Shown piece by piece: positions 21,079 through 32,774 of a DNA stretch of 64,000 nt. A program made the position numbers and the translations under genes. Origin of the DNA: Petaurus breviceps papuanus (taxonomy: Eukaryota > Chordata > Mammalia > Diprotodontia > Petauridae); NCBI GenBank assembly GCA_028583685.1, contig JAMXIF010001194.1, forward strand, positions 6,649,303 through 6,713,302, read 5' to 3'. Under the pieces are notes generated by a model. It was not told the origin of the DNA. It was given only the letters and a program-made list of their open reading frames with translations, and did not search any database. Position 1 is the stretch's first letter; the number at the start of each line of letters is the position of its first letter.

Positions 21079-22969
21079 AACTTGGGATGCTCGTGAGGAT
21101 GAAGAAAAACAACGACAACAAAAAAGCTTTTTATTCCTGGTTTAATGGACCACTCCTTCGTGGAAAGCAGAACATGAAAAGGGTTTTAGCAAATGAAAAA
21201 AAAATTCATTTTTTTTTATCCCCTCAGATGCATTTAACACTTTTCAAGTGTTCTCACATACAAGAACCAAATGCCGAGCTAGAGGATGAGTGAATTGTTC
21301 TATTATTCTTGTTTTGCTGACAGGCATTACAGAGTAACTTGGTCATATCTGACCATTGGTGAGCAAGGAGGAAAGTCTAGGGATACATTCACATTGTTGT
21401 AGACCTTCCTTTCATTAAAAAAAAGATTCCTTTTGGTCTGTACAATATCTGCATTCAATTCCCCTGGAGGCACAGAATTATAAGACTATTGTGTATCTAT
21501 GATCAGAAAATTATGAGTTGATGTCTACACAGTAGTAACTGTCACCTTTATATTTATCTAATTGTAGGTACAAGATTGTAAAAAGGGGAGGGGTGTATCG
21601 TCCTCTTTAAAAAATTCAGTAGACAAATTGTATGCTTTATAACCAAGGAGTTCAGTTTTGTCTGGCAATATTGTTTTTTCTGCTGACTTTGTCAGTCTGA
21701 GCTCTTCTAGCAGAATTTCTCTAGAGGGCAGTAAGGATTCGAGGCTGCTTCAGTATTTTTCCAAAATGACAGATCATCTTTGTAGAGCAGTAAAGGTTAC
21801 AAGAGAGGCGCACATGCTCTGGCAGAGGATGGACTAGCTGAAATGCTCATAAACCAGACGATGTTGCTGTTTGTTATGTCTTCCAATCTGATATTTTCTT
21901 GTAAATCTGCTTTCTAAACTACTGAGATGCTTTTGGGGAAAAATCTTGATTTATTAGTAGAGCATGTGCCTGGTTAATAACGCACATGTATGAACAGTCA
22001 GGGCAGGATTTAAGAAAAAATGTACTGTTCCTTCAGTTCACCTGTCTGTGATGTTGCTTTGGACAGCTGGGTGAAAGCCAGTGATGTCTATTCAAAATAG
22101 AATAGCCAGGAAGGAGAAATATGCATGAACATCTCAGGTAACTAGGAAGAGTAATTATTCTCAGCTAAGAGAATATGGAAATAGCTTTCAGAAAGGAGGT
22201 TATGGAATATGCCAAGCTAAAGGTGAACTGATATTGGTTTTAAATGCTGTGAACTGGGAAAACCAACCAACCACAAGAATAAGCCATGAAGATTAAAAGC
22301 AAGAAATTCCATGGTATTCAAGATTTTTTTTTTTTACCAACTTCTTCACTCTGTAAGTCCATAGGCTCTCAGACTGAAATGACTCAGAGCAGTTTAGAAA
22401 TATAGCCAGGTTCCCTTGTATTTTCGTAATTTGGCTTCTCAGAGTTGCACTAAGGGGCAAGATAGACAGTTTAATTCCTTTATTCCTCCCTACTGGGCTC
22501 TGTCCTTTGTTACAGCTCAGTGAGATCCCCAGGTGAACAACCTCCAGAAGGCAAGGTTTTTTTAAACTGCAAGTTCAGCATCAGAAATAAATGCTGATTT
22601 ACTAGTGTTGAAACATTACCTTGGGGAAATAAGGGGCCCTTAAATTGGGACTTTTTGCAAATGATAGCCTTCTGTTGGGTATATGTGCAGTTCTGTGGTT
22701 TTTATTTTAAAACGTTTTTTTAAAAGTCCTTGCAGTTCTGGAACAAAAAAAAATCTATCCTAGAACATTCCAAAAAATGACCTGCTTCTTGGAGTCAAGA
22801 CTAAACACTGCTCTTACTGGAAATATTATTCTTCAGTTTCTATTGTACTTGTGAAGTTGAGTCATACGCTCACAGGTGTATGTAAGAAATAGATTTGCTA
22901 CAAAACTGGGTGTTTCATAGAGAAAACAGGTGGGGAACATGCATTTTCTTTATTTAGGTATGCAAATTA

Positions 22970-23003
<34 letters not shown>

Positions 23004-23599
23004 CTTACACATACTTCTATGTAGGCACAGCGTTGCTGTTCCCAAAGTGGGTAGCTGCAGAAGGGCAAATATTAACTTGGAAAAGATTGGTTTGATACTT
23101 AATTGCTCTCAGACCAATATACCAATGTATTTTCTCTGTTCCATACCTCACAGTCCTGACCACTTTTGTTTGGGAGGTCTTGAAGGAGACTGGCTTTTGG
23201 GATTGCCAGTGGAACCAATGTTACTTTTGCAAATTCTGTAGGCCAATTACTTGCTTCTAAAGGAAGGCATTCCCCCTACCAATAAAGATCACAACCCTTC
23301 TACGCTTTAATAGTCTTCATGAGTTGCTGTGGCCAAAAGAATTCATCAAGGCACTTGTCATATGGTTAAGTGCTTAAGAAATCCTTGCTGATTGATTGGT
23401 AGCCACCTTTCTGGTTATGAGCCTCATTTGAATTTAGCCAGGCTGGTCCTTGGAGGAAAGATAAACGATATGTTATTGGCTTATACCTGGACCTTTTTTT
23501 GGTTGGTATGACCTGTCAGAGATTTGTTTTGTTGACATAGACTTGCAGAGGTCAGGATCACCTTTTCCTCATGAAGAGGCATCAGAGGAGGACATTAAA
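21079..23599. other. No gene seen; repeat-poor stretch
   Basis: Apart from (TG)n at 22972-23003 and an L2-like end near 23340-23400 (TTAAGTGCTTAAGAAATCCT), nothing is recognisable. The 103-codon frame at 22930-23241 spans the TG repeat and has no domain. Confidence 0.5.
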
Positions 23600-23690
23600 T
23601 AAAGGTTTTAGAAGAAAGGAAAGGAGAAAGGAAGGAAGAAAGGGAGGGAGGCAGAAAGGAAAGAAGAGAAGGGAAGGGCAAAAGTGAAGC
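23600..23690. repeat. Purine-rich (GAAAGGA)n tract
   Basis: Irregular GAAAGG/GGAAGAAAGG units on the plus strand. Confidence 0.9.
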
Positions 23691-23786
23691 AGAAGTCCAT
23701 TGTCTATATTAGTCATTAGTTGACATAGCTATAGGGGGATCAGTCAAGGAAATGACCATTTTAATACATAATCAGGTCCTTTACCA

Positions 23787-24004
23787 CAGGGGTCCTTAAC
23801 TTGAGGTTAAGAGCCATGGACAGATTTCAGGGGGTCTATGGACTTGGTTGGGAAAAATGACACTTTATTTTCCCTAAAATTAACTGAAATTTAGCATTTC
23901 CTTTAGTTAAGAATATAAACAACAAATGTTAGTTTGAGAAGAGTCCATAGGCTTCTCCAGATTGCCTAGGGGCTCTAGGACACAAAACATTTCAAGAACT
24001 CCAG
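23787..24004. mobile_element. Non-autonomous hAT-type DNA transposon remnant
   Basis: It starts CAGGGGTCCTTAACTTGAGG and ends CATTTCAAGAACTCCAG, diverged inverted ends of the CAG-type hAT class. The interior TCCATAGGCTTCTCCAGATT is typical of such short elements. An 8-bp target duplication is not recognisable. Confidence 0.6.
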
Positions 24005-24179
24005 CTTTTCATAGGAGGTCAGGATGAAAGTTCAGCAGTTTCCTAAAACACAGAAATCATATCTGCCAGAGGGTTATGTATTCCCCTTTGATATTCTAGT
24101 TGGAAACGAACAGTAGACAACAGTAAAAGCATTAAGGAATATTTAAAGAATGATTGTACACAGAACAAGAAAGTTGATT

Positions 24180-24540
24180 TAACAATTCAATTCAAGAAGC
24201 CTCATTAAACACCTACTATGCAGTCACTGTGTTAAGAGATGGAGACAAAAATAAAACATTTCCTGCCCTCAAGGGGCTGACATTCTAGTGGAAGGAAACA
24301 ATAAAGGCACACATGTAGGTAAAAACAAAATATCTGCAAAGACAGTATAAAGTAATTTTGGGGCAGTGGGGAGAGCATTAACAGCTGGGGGTGATCAGTA
24401 GATGGCAGTCAAGTTGAACTTTGAAGGCAGCTCAAGATTCCAAGAGGGAGGTGTGAGGAAGGATAGCATTTCAGGTATGGGGTGGGGAGTGGGCGCCCTG
24501 TGCAGAGATACAGAAACAGGAGAGAATCAATCCTCTTTGT
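24180..24540 (-). mobile_element. L2 LINE 3' end
   Basis: GCCTCATTAAACACCTACTA, CCTGCCCTCAAGGGGCTGAC, ATTCTAGTGGAAGG and TTTGAAGGCAGCTCAAGATT follow the reverse complement of the L2 terminus and adjoining 3' region. Confidence 0.7.
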
Positions 24541-24667
24541 TTAGTCTAGGAATGAGTTATTGTTACTAGTATTGCAAATAACAGCCTAAAGTGATTGGTA
24601 GCTAGTGTTCCTTTAAATACCTTTTGTGTATCTCTGGAGATTCTTGAGCTGCTCTCAATGATATCTA

Positions 24668-24790
24668 GGAAAAAGTCTGGCTACTAGTTCCAACTTTGTC
24701 ACTAAATAGCTTTGTGACCTTAAGGTAGTCACTCTCCCCTTCTCTGAGACTCAGTTTCCTCATCTGTGGAATGACTAGACAATATTTATG
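24668..24790 (+). repeat. MIR fragment
   Basis: TAGCTTTGTGACCTTAAGGTAG followed by CTCAGTTTCCTCATCTGTGG. Confidence 0.7.
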
Positions 24791-25720
24791 GGCCCTCTTA
24801 ATTTCTTTTTATTTATTTCTTTTAATTTTTATTTTTTCTCTTCATTTCCAAAATTCCATGATTTTATATTTTCAGTAAAAATTTGACAATCAACATTTGA
24901 AGTCTGTGTTTCTATGGCTCATGAAGCTTAACTGCCAGGAAACCTGTTTTTCCTATTACCTTCATCACTAAAAGAATTTTCCAAAAATCTCTTCTTCCTT
25001 TACTGTTAAATGAATTAAAATGCCTACACTGGGTAACAAAAATAGACTTTCAGGCAGGACCTGCTTCCCTGCAGGATTTTAATTTTCTTTTGTTTTCTTA
25101 TATCTACTCAGCAACTCTTCAGTTTTTTGTTATTAAAATAATTTTTAAAAGAAAAAAAGGGCCTTGGTGGCTCCAGGATTTGTATACTGGACATTGAGCT
25201 GCAGCAAATCTTTACTGAGATTCTATGGGGATCCTTCAGTTGCACATATGATAAAAATTCAGGTACAAAACTGTAGGTGATTGACCAAAATATTCTAAAA
25301 GAGAAAATTCAATTAAATCAGCTTTACTATATAAGCTATATATCCCAGGGACTTTAAAAAAACCTATTTGAAGTTCCCATTGTATAATTTTTAAGGACTT
25401 TTTCCCCCACTAAAATGAGTCTGTAGGTCAAGGGATAATAATTTGTATCTACTCAATGCTCCTTTGCCATGTACTAGGGGTCACACACAAAAAAATCTTT
25501 TTTTTTTCCCCATTTGACTTATGGTAGAAACAATGTTCAATTTAAAATAAAGTTTTCTCTTTCTGAAGAAGATAATTGGGCTTGTAAGGACCTCTTTCCT
25601 GTTTTTATCAACTAATATGTGGATAAGCTGGTGTAGACAGGCTTGACTTTATATGTGGAAGGATTTGAAGGTTGGCTCAGGGATTTCAGAAGACCTCATC
25701 CCTACTCCACTTTGTGAATC
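24791..25720. other. No gene seen
   Basis: AT-rich and unassigned. Confidence 0.5.
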
Positions 25721-25789
25721 ATGGATTCGTAGGATTTAAAACTGGAAGGAACCTTGGGTATCATTGAGATTCACCCTTTCATTTTAGGT

Positions 25790-26010
25790 TTTAAAAATTA
25801 GTTATTTTATTTTTAATTTATGGAATAAAACAAGCATTTCCATAACATAGTATAATAAAAAAGAAGATAATTGCCCATGAAACTGCGAATCTATTAGGTA
25901 CAACTTGCTATCCCTTTTAATTATATAATAAAGTTATTATGTAAATTTCTTTTCTTTCTTTTTTCTTCCCTCTCTCCCCGCATCTCTGCCCTAGAGATGG
26001 CTACCATTAG

Positions 26011-26055
<45 letters not shown>

Positions 26056-26057
26056 CA
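25790..26057 (-). mobile_element. L1 3' untranslated fragment with (TG)n
   Basis: AACAAGCATTTCCATAACAT, CTATTAGGTACAACTTGCTA and CTAGAGATGGCTACCATTAG followed by (TG)n at 26012-26052 are characteristic of a marsupial L1 3' untranslated region read in reverse. Confidence 0.6.
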
Positions 26058-26335
26058 CTGACGCAGGACTATTCAGTGTGGCATGCCCACATCAGAGAAG
26101 GTGTTGTGCTCTATGAGCAAAGAAGAATTGAAGTAGCTCCCAGGAAACACAGGATGTGAAAATTTAGAGAATCCACTCAAATGTTCACACAGACTATTTG
26201 TGCTGACCTGTGGTAGAGCATTCTGAGCTTGTGTTGGTCTGATCAGACACACTGAAGCTTGACTTTAGCAAAATGATGTCATTTTGGTCCTCTGAGAACA
26301 AAGGACAACAACCAATCAACCAATCAATTAATGAA
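26058..26335 (+). mobile_element. RTE LINE 3' end
   Basis: CTATGAGCAAAGAAGAATTG, TGTTGGTCTGATCAGACACA, TGATGTCATTTTGGTCCTCT and GGACAACAACCAATCAACC align with the RTE tail at 15340-15619. It ends in an (AATC)n-like tail. Confidence 0.85.
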
Positions 26336-26489
26336 TGAAGAAACTGAGGCCAAGGGAAGTTGTGACTTTGTCTTAGGCAGTAAGTGTCAGCTCCTGATTT
26401 GAGTACAGGTCTTCTGACTTCACATATGCACTCTTAGGACTCCTGGATCTTTCCATTGGCACTGAGGTTGACTTTTTCTAGATGTGCTG

Positions 26490-26585
26490 TGTGCCTCATT
26501 AGACTAGGAGCTCCTTGAAAACAGGGACTGTTTGTGGTTTTTTTTTTCCCCAGTGCTTCATACATGGTAAGTGCTTTTCATCCAT
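26490..26585 (+). mobile_element. L2 3' terminus
   Basis: AGACTAGGAGCTCCTTGAAA, ACAGGGACTG and CATGGTAAGTGCTTTT. Confidence 0.75.
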
Positions 26586-27295
26586 TTGTGGATTTATTCT
26601 TTTCATAATAACATGCTGAATCCTCTCCATTTGGGGGTGATATTTAGAATTCCAGTATTCCAGCCTAAGTACTTTTAAGACTTTGAGCACTTTTAAAATG
26701 AAAACATCACTGGAGAGAATAACAACATTTTAAGCTGTTGTCCATTGCTGATGCTTTTCTGTGAGTGAAGGGTCTGAGAGCAGGTTTTGGAGGGGGACTG
26801 TCTAGACAGAGCATGAAAACACTGGGTCAATGAGGGGCAAGAGGAGGAGGGGGCAATGAAGGGGCAGAGAGATACAGGAGGAGAGGCTCAGGGTACAATC
26901 TGACTCCATGATTTTGTCAAGGGCTGTCCTGGATATAATTGAAGAAGTGGCATATAACCAGTATTAGTTTAATTAGAGAAATGAGCCTATCCATTTCTTA
27001 AATGTGAAGCCTGAACATTAGCAAGACAAAGTTCCTAGTCCAACCATGTGGCCTATGCAATGAATGGACATTGTACACTTTGTGAAACGGGTGTTTGACA
27101 AGCTAGAATGACCTTTTCCACCTCCTAGAGATTTCTGTCAGAGAGTATCCCTTTGGAATATTTAGCCCATTTGAAAGTAGGTGAAGCTTCCTCAGAAGCA
27201 AATTGTTAGGGACCACGGTCTGACCCTCATGAGGGAGAACTAGAATGTGCTGGGTGTTGATGGTTGATTAACTGGTGAACACAGACAGCACTTTG
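26586..27295. other. No gene seen
   Basis: A purine-rich patch (about 26830-26890) and otherwise unassigned sequence. Confidence 0.5.
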
Positions 27296-27468
27296 GATTT
27301 CAGATCTTGAGCTGGAAGGGATCTCAGAGGCCTTCTGGACCAACTCTCTTATTTTACAGAGGAAGAAACTGAGGCTAAGTGATTTGTCCAAGTTCGCTTC
27401 AGAGGCAGACTTGATCCCAGGTCCTTTGCCCTTAGAGCTTCTCCTTCGGTTATACTATGCTGCTTCTA
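27296..27468 (-). repeat. MIR-related SINE
   Basis: GAGCTGGAAGGGATCTCAGA, CTCTTATTTTACAGAGGAAG, AAACTGAGGCTAAGTGATTT and GCAGACTTGATCCCAGGTCC. Confidence 0.75.
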
Positions 27469-27486
27469 TGTAGCATAATAGTGCAG

Positions 27487-27725
27487 ATATGTGGTACAGT
27501 AGAGAGAGTGCTGGCCCTGGGGTCAGGAGAACCTAAGTTCAAATTTGACTTCAGACACTTACTAGCTGTGTGACCCTGGGCAAGTCACTTAACCCTATTT
27601 GCTTTAGTTTCCTAAAATGAGTGGGAGAAAGAAGTGGCAAACCACTCTAGAATCTTTGCTAAGAAAACCCCCAATAGGGTCACATCTTAGTAATCGACTA
27701 AAAACAGCAAACTGTATGCACCAGA
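27487..27725 (+). repeat. tRNA-type SINE, long-tailed variant
   Basis: GAGAGTGCTGGCCCTGGGGT, TAGCTGTGTGACCCTGGGCA, GTGGCAAACCACTCTAGAAT and CTTTGCTAAGAAAACCCC. The 3' half is a specific extension that is also seen, reversed, at 40690-40950. Confidence 0.88.
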
Positions 27726-28169
27726 CTATTTGAAAAATACTTATGGCATTGAATTGAATCTGTTTAACTCAAAGTACCCAAGCATAGGGCTCCCTTCCAG
27801 AGAACTAAGATAGTGACTGTTAATAAGTGCAGGGGTCACAATTCATGAGTCAAAATACATAGCCATTGAATCAGGGCAAAGACAGAAAGCAGAGTCCAAG
27901 TGGGGTGAGGAGGACATGTCTCTGCTTGGATCAAGTTTAGGCAAACAACATGGAAGGAAAAGCATGGGGCTTAACTCATGTTCATACAAAGGAGCAGTCT
28001 GAGATGGCCTCATATTATAATGGTGTGCTAATGATCTCTCCTCACCGCTCAAACTCAGCTAAAGGTGTTGGCCTCAGAAGAGTGTAGTTATTTCTGCATC
28101 ATGGCAGTACCTAGTACATATTACTGATCTGTTATGCACACTGTAGGGATAGGTGCTAAAGAATGGCTG
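27726..28169. other. No gene seen
   Basis: Unassigned. Confidence 0.5.
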
Positions 28170-28870
28170 TTCTCAAATCAATCAACAAGCATTTTCTAGG
28201 CCCCTGCTATGTGGTGGGCACTGTGCTAAATAAAGCAGTAGGGATACAAATATAAAAGTGAGATAGTCCTTGACCTTAAGGAGCTTATATTCTCCTGTGT
28301 GGAGGGGAGCGGGGATGCAATATTCTAACAGATAAGTAAATAGAGGATATACATACTATAAATGCAAAAAAAGTGATTTGGGTAGTGGGAGTCAGGAGTG
28401 ACGAATAGGGGGAATTAGGATAGAAGGAGATGGCATTTGAGCTAAGCCTTGAAAGACACTAAGCCTCCAAGAAACAGAAGTGAGGTGGAAGGGCATTCCA
28501 AGCCTGAGGGGCAGCCGTGTGGTGAGAGAGGCATGGAGGTGAGAGATAACTATTGTGTATGGAAATTCCAAGAAGGTATGTTTGGGCTTAGCCTGAAAAG
28601 ATAGTTTGGATTGGATTATGAAGGAGGCCAAACGAAGATTTAATATTTTATTCTAAAGGTAATAAGGTACCATTGAAACTTTTTTTTTTAAAGCAATTGG
28701 GGTTAAGTAACTTGCTCAAGGTTACATGGCCAGTTATTTCTGGGTGTGGTGCTAAGTATCTGAGCCTGGATTTGATCCCCAGGTCATCCCGACACTGGGG
28801 CTGGTGCTCTTACTCACTGAGCTACCTGGCCGCCCCTGCCATTGAAACTTCTTGAGTAGCAGGGGCGGGG
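28170..28870 (-). mobile_element. L2 LINE 3' half, split by a SINE
   Basis: CAATCAACAAGCATTTTCTA, GGCACTGTGCTAAA, GACCTTAAGGAGCTTATATT, GGCATTTGAGCTAAGCCTTG and GGTACCATTGAAACTTCTTG form the L2 reverse-strand order. The SINE at 28682 interrupts it. Confidence 0.78.
28682..28838 (-). repeat. tRNA-type SINE, AAGCAATTGGGG subfamily, with target duplication
   Basis: T run, AAAGCAATTGGGGTTAAG, TTTCTGGGTGTGGTGCTAAG, then CTACCTGGCCGCCCC. It is flanked by a perfect 12-bp repeat CCATTGAAACTT (28670-28681 and 28839-28850). It belongs to the same subfamily as the dimer at 44001-44314. Confidence 0.93.
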
Positions 28871-28999
28871 GGGGGATTTGATGTGGTCAGAAAGAATAAA
28901 TGAAGTAGATACTACTACAAAAAAATGTACAAACACTTACACATATACACATATGCTTTCATACAAGCTTCAAGGACTCATGATTTTATCACATGGGGT

Positions 29000-29400
29000 A
29001 CTTCTTCCACAAATGTATATTTCTCTTTAAAAGCAGAATTTTATTGACATATTTTGTTTTCACACAGCCTAGATTTCCCTCTGTATTCCTCCCTTTCTCA
29101 GTGAACCATCTCTTATAGCAAAAAATTGTTGAAGTGAAGAAAAAGAGGAAAAAAATCAGCAAAACTGACCAATACATAACAAATCTGACATTATATGAAA
29201 TGTTGGGGCTTTAAACTTTTATATTTGTTTTTATTGTCTTTTTCTATTTACATTGTTACAGTCATTGTACATATTATTTTCCTTCCTCTGCTTACTTCTC
29301 TTTGCATCAGTTCATGGTCAATCTTTCCATGTTCTCTTTATTCATCACGTTCTTTGTTTCCACCAATGTATGTCAACCACTCTACATTTTAATAGAGAGT
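29000..29400 (-). mobile_element. L1 3' end
   Basis: ATTTTATTGACATATTTTGT, CTATTTACATTGTTACAG, CTTTGCATCAGTTCATGGTC and CTTTCCATGTTCTCTTTATT match the reverse of the L1 3' untranslated and ORF2 tail region. Confidence 0.6.
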
Positions 29401-30224
29401 GTTTGTGAATTGTTACTACTAAAAGAAAAAGTAATTACTTAGTGACCAAAATTTTGGTGATGAGCACAATTGTGTGTTGTTGAGAATAGTCTTGAAACCT
29501 TTCCAACTTGGAACAATCTGTTAGAAATTGGAATCTACAAACATATCCTTCAAGAACCCAGAATCACCTTCAGGTACAATGAGACATCATAGTAAGACCT
29601 TTTTTGAGGACACACACACACACACACACACACCCCAGAACCCAAGGTTGTATTGCCACAATATTGAGAAATTAAGGGATTCTTTCTATAAAATTTTTTA
29701 GATATTGAATCTTAGTGCATAGGGAAAATGAGTTAGTCTATAGAGTTGCAACCTATGGGAAACATGGTCCAGAAGAAAGTCTAATGGGTGATTCACAAGT
29801 TGCTCATAAGTCGTTATAATTACCTGTTTTTTGCCAATGCTCGTTCTGTTCTAGTCTGCCAAAGTTTCTGAATAAACAGTCACTGTCAAAATTTATTGGT
29901 ACTCAAGGGAAAAACAAAAGCTTTCTGTGGCATAATGCAGCATCGTAAATTAAAACAAATGCTTTTTTAAAAAAAATTATGATGTTACATCATGTTTTGA
30001 TACAATGTAATGTGACAGGTCATCATTCTTTTTTTTTGTGGGATTTCTTAAATAGAAAACAGAAAATGAGTTTAAGAATGTTCACATTTCTTTTGATCCC
30101 CAAATCTTTTCAGTGGGAGACTGAATCATAGTGGTGTTTTTATTTTGGAATTTGGGGTTAGTCCTCTGGAACATCAATTTTCTGGTACACCCTGTGAGAT
30201 GGCAAAATGAGGAGACAAACCTTG
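29401..30224. other. No gene seen; (AC)n
   Basis: (AC)n at 29609-29633; otherwise unassigned. Confidence 0.5.
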
Positions 30225-30490
30225 GCATAAGGGTTCAAAGTCCTACACTGGGAGTCAGGGAGTCTGGGATTCAAACCCCATCTCATCCACTTACTCTTGT
30301 ACCTGTGAGACTCTGTCCAAATCATAGAACCTCTTTGAGTTGATGAGTTTTCCTCACCTGTAAAATGGAAATAGTCATAACATCTACCTCACAGGACTAT
30401 TTTGAGGATTAAACGAGATAATGTATGTAAAGTATTTTTCAGTGCTTTACATAGCTTAAGAGTTAGGTAAATAAGGGCTATTATTATTAA
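30225..30490 (+). repeat. MIR/CORE-SINE, near full length
   Basis: GGAGTCAGGGAGTCTGGG, CACCTGTAAAATGGAAATAG, ATTTTGAGGATTAAACGAGA and AAGGGCTATTATTATT. Confidence 0.8.
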
Positions 30491-30755
30491 GGGAAGTTCT
30501 AACTGGATTTCTTTTTCATGAACTCTCATCTTTGAATCCACAGGCCACTTAATTTGACAGCTCAATTCCAGTGATATTTCTGGGATTGAGAATAGATTGA
30601 GGAGTTTTTGGTTCCTGGTTCATTATATTGGTTCTAAGATTTTGGAACAGTGATCTTCAAATGATCATATGCCAAGCTATGTAAAACATCCTCCCATTCC
30701 AATGTCCTTTATTTTTATTGTTCTGGATATGCCAGGGTTTATCCCCTTAACTAGC

Positions 30756-30832
30756 CCCCCCCCTTTTTTGGCTTTTTGGAGGGCAATTGGGGTTAAGTAA
30801 CTTGCCCAAGGTTACATGGCTAGTTTTGTGTG

Positions 30833-30879
<47 letters not shown>

Positions 30880-30960
30880 AGTGTCTGAGGCTGGAAACGA
30901 ACTTGGATCCTCCTGACTCCAGGGCCAGCACTTTACTCACTGCGCCACCTAGCTGCCCTA
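30756..30960 (-). repeat. tRNA-type SINE with internal (TG)n
   Basis: GGAGGGCAATTGGGGTTAAG and GGTTACATGGCTAGTTTTG, then (TG)n at 30825-30876, then TTAAGTGTCTGAGGCTGG, CTCCTGACTCCAGGGCCAGC and GCGCCACCTAGCTGCCCT. The same layout recurs at 32645-32853. Confidence 0.92.
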
Positions 30961-31044
30961 GGCCCTTATTTGTTGAATATCTATTATGTACATAGTACAC
31001 CCCTGTGTTGGTGCTGATGTATCTTTTCAGGGACAGGAGTCCTG

Positions 31045-31190
31045 CGAGAGTCAGGGTGGTACTAAAGTGCAGAGACCTTGGAGTCAGGACAACTTGAGTT
31101 CAAGGCCCATCTCTGATATCTATTGTCTGGATAACCCTGGAGCAGTCACCTAACCACTCAGTAATCTAGAAAACTCTTTAAGTCTATAAT
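31045..31190 (+). repeat. MIR-type fragment
   Basis: CCTTGGAGTCAGGACAACTT, GAGTTCAAGGCCC and CTGGAGCAGTCACCTAACC. Confidence 0.65.
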
Positions 31191-31257
31191 TTGGAGAACA
31201 TTTACCAGTCTGGACTGACAGAGGGATTTAGGAATCCTTATCTTTATTTCTCTGCTG

Positions 31258-31259
31258 TG

Positions 31260-31317
<58 letters not shown>

Positions 31318-31318
31318 C
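31258..31318. repeat. (ATCT)n microsatellite
   Basis: About 14 ATCT units, nearly uninterrupted. Confidence 0.97.
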
Positions 31319-31399
31319 TATGGGATGTCATAAAGTCAGTGCATCTACCTCCCTCCCTTCCTCCCTCTTTCCTTTCTTTGCTACCAATGTCTCAAAGTC

Positions 31400-31655
31400 A
31401 AGTGCAGCTAGGTGGCATAGTAGATAGAACACAGGGCCTGGAGTCAGGAAGACCTGAGTTCAAATGTGGTTTCAGACACTTACTAGCTGTGTGACCCTGG
31501 ACAAAGCACTTCACCTCTATTTGACTCTTTCTTCATCTATAAAATAGAGATAATAATATCACCCATCTCCCAGGGTTGTTATGAGGATCAAATGAGATAA
31601 TAATTGCCAAGTCCTTGGCACATAGTAAGTACTATATAATTGTTAGCTATTATTG
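31400..31655 (+). repeat. tRNA-headed CORE-SINE, full length
   Basis: AAGTGCAGCTAGGTGGCATA, GGCCTGGAGTCAGGAAGACC, TAGCTGTGTGACCCTGGACA, CCCAGGGTTGTTATGAGGAT and ATAATTGTTAGCTATTATTG are all present in order. Confidence 0.9.
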
Positions 31656-31724
31656 TCAAACTAAAACTGTGCTACTAAAGCTTAAATCTGTGCTAAGATT
31701 TTGGGATACCCTGTGCATATATTT

Positions 31725-31890
31725 GCATTTATGTACATACTTAAGCACACACACAAGTAAATATGTGCACACATATGTGTATATATGTACTGCATATACA
31801 TGTATATATATATATTTGTGAAGAGAGAGAGAGGAGGGAAAGAGAGAGGAGAGAGAGAAGAAAAGAAGGAGAGAAAGAGAGAGAATAGTG
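31725..31890. repeat. (CA/TA)n and GA-rich low-complexity tract
   Basis: ACACAC/TATATA runs to about 31817 and GAGAGA-rich sequence at 31823-31887. Confidence 0.9.
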
Positions 31891-32199
31891 CTATGTAGGC
31901 ATTAGGGCTTGATTTTCCTGCACAGGAGTAAGTACTCCCACAAAGCAATTCAGCTCCCATATCCCACACCTGGCTTTAAAGTCCATTAGCAGATATTAAG
32001 CAGCCAGTTCTCTTCATCATCATCCTCACCCCCTGCAAAGGGGGAAAAGCAGTGCACACAACCACATGCTGTAGAGATTGTGTGGGGCACTGGGACTCAA
32101 TGTACTATTCTGCTCTATGCGCATGTCTAAATAGCTGTATAAAGACAGAATGGAGAGGAAGGGGAGAAGGAAGGGGAGGCAGCAGGAAGACGACCTAAG

Positions 32200-32610
32200 A
32201 GTCTGGATCTATGATCTCATTGGGATTTTTGGATGAGAAAACTTCCTCTTCCAATGTAGGTTGGTGCTTTCTTTACAATTTATAGTATGAGAGAATTGCC
32301 TAGAACACCTAGAGTTTGAATATCTTGTTCAGGAACATACAACAGATTCATTCTCATTCATTCATCCTCTCTCTTTCTCTCTCTCCCCTCTTTGTCTCTT
32401 TTGATATATCCATTTAATATATACGTATGTACATATATATATAATGTCTATCTATATCTATACATAATGTCTGTCTATAGATATAGTACATATCTATAGA
32501 TACAGATGTCTATATCTACACATCTACATATAACAGAGGTGAGACTTGAATCTTATTCTTCCTCGTTCTGAGGTTGACTTTCTATCCATTATTCTGTATT
32601 ACCTTTCCCT
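32200..32610 (-). repeat. MIR-related SINE, longer variant, split by simple repeat
   Basis: The left part (ATCTATGATCTCATTGGGAT, AACTTCCTCTTCCAATGTAG) matches the copy at 6041. A CTCT and TATATCTA-rich tract (about 32346-32532) intervenes before GAGGTGAGACTTGAATC and TTGACTTTCTATCC. Confidence 0.65.
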
Positions 32611-32644
32611 TCCTCCCCTTTTCTCTCCTTCTCTATTGCTCTTT

Positions 32645-32732
32645 TTTTTTTTTTTTTGCCTTTTGGAGGGCAATTGGGTTTAAGTATCTTGCCCAAGGTT
32701 ACATGGCTAGTTTTGTGTGTGTGTGTGAGTGT

Positions 32733-32774
<42 letters not shown>

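Larger units (their letters stand above)
25721..26440 (-). repeat. MIR-related SINE split by nested LINE ends
   Basis: The left part (25721-25789, ATTCGTAGGATTTAAAACTG to CACCCTTTCATTTTAGG) and the right part (26336-26440, ATGAAGAAACTGAGGCCAAG to GTCTTCTGACTTC) are consecutive segments of one element, interrupted by L1 and RTE sequence. Confidence 0.6.

Noticed and set aside
20885-21121. 78-residue minus-strand frame with a 12-residue repeat (WLLPAVTGIYIP)
   Set aside because: It is produced by the 36-bp minisatellite, whose period is a multiple of three; no start context or domain.
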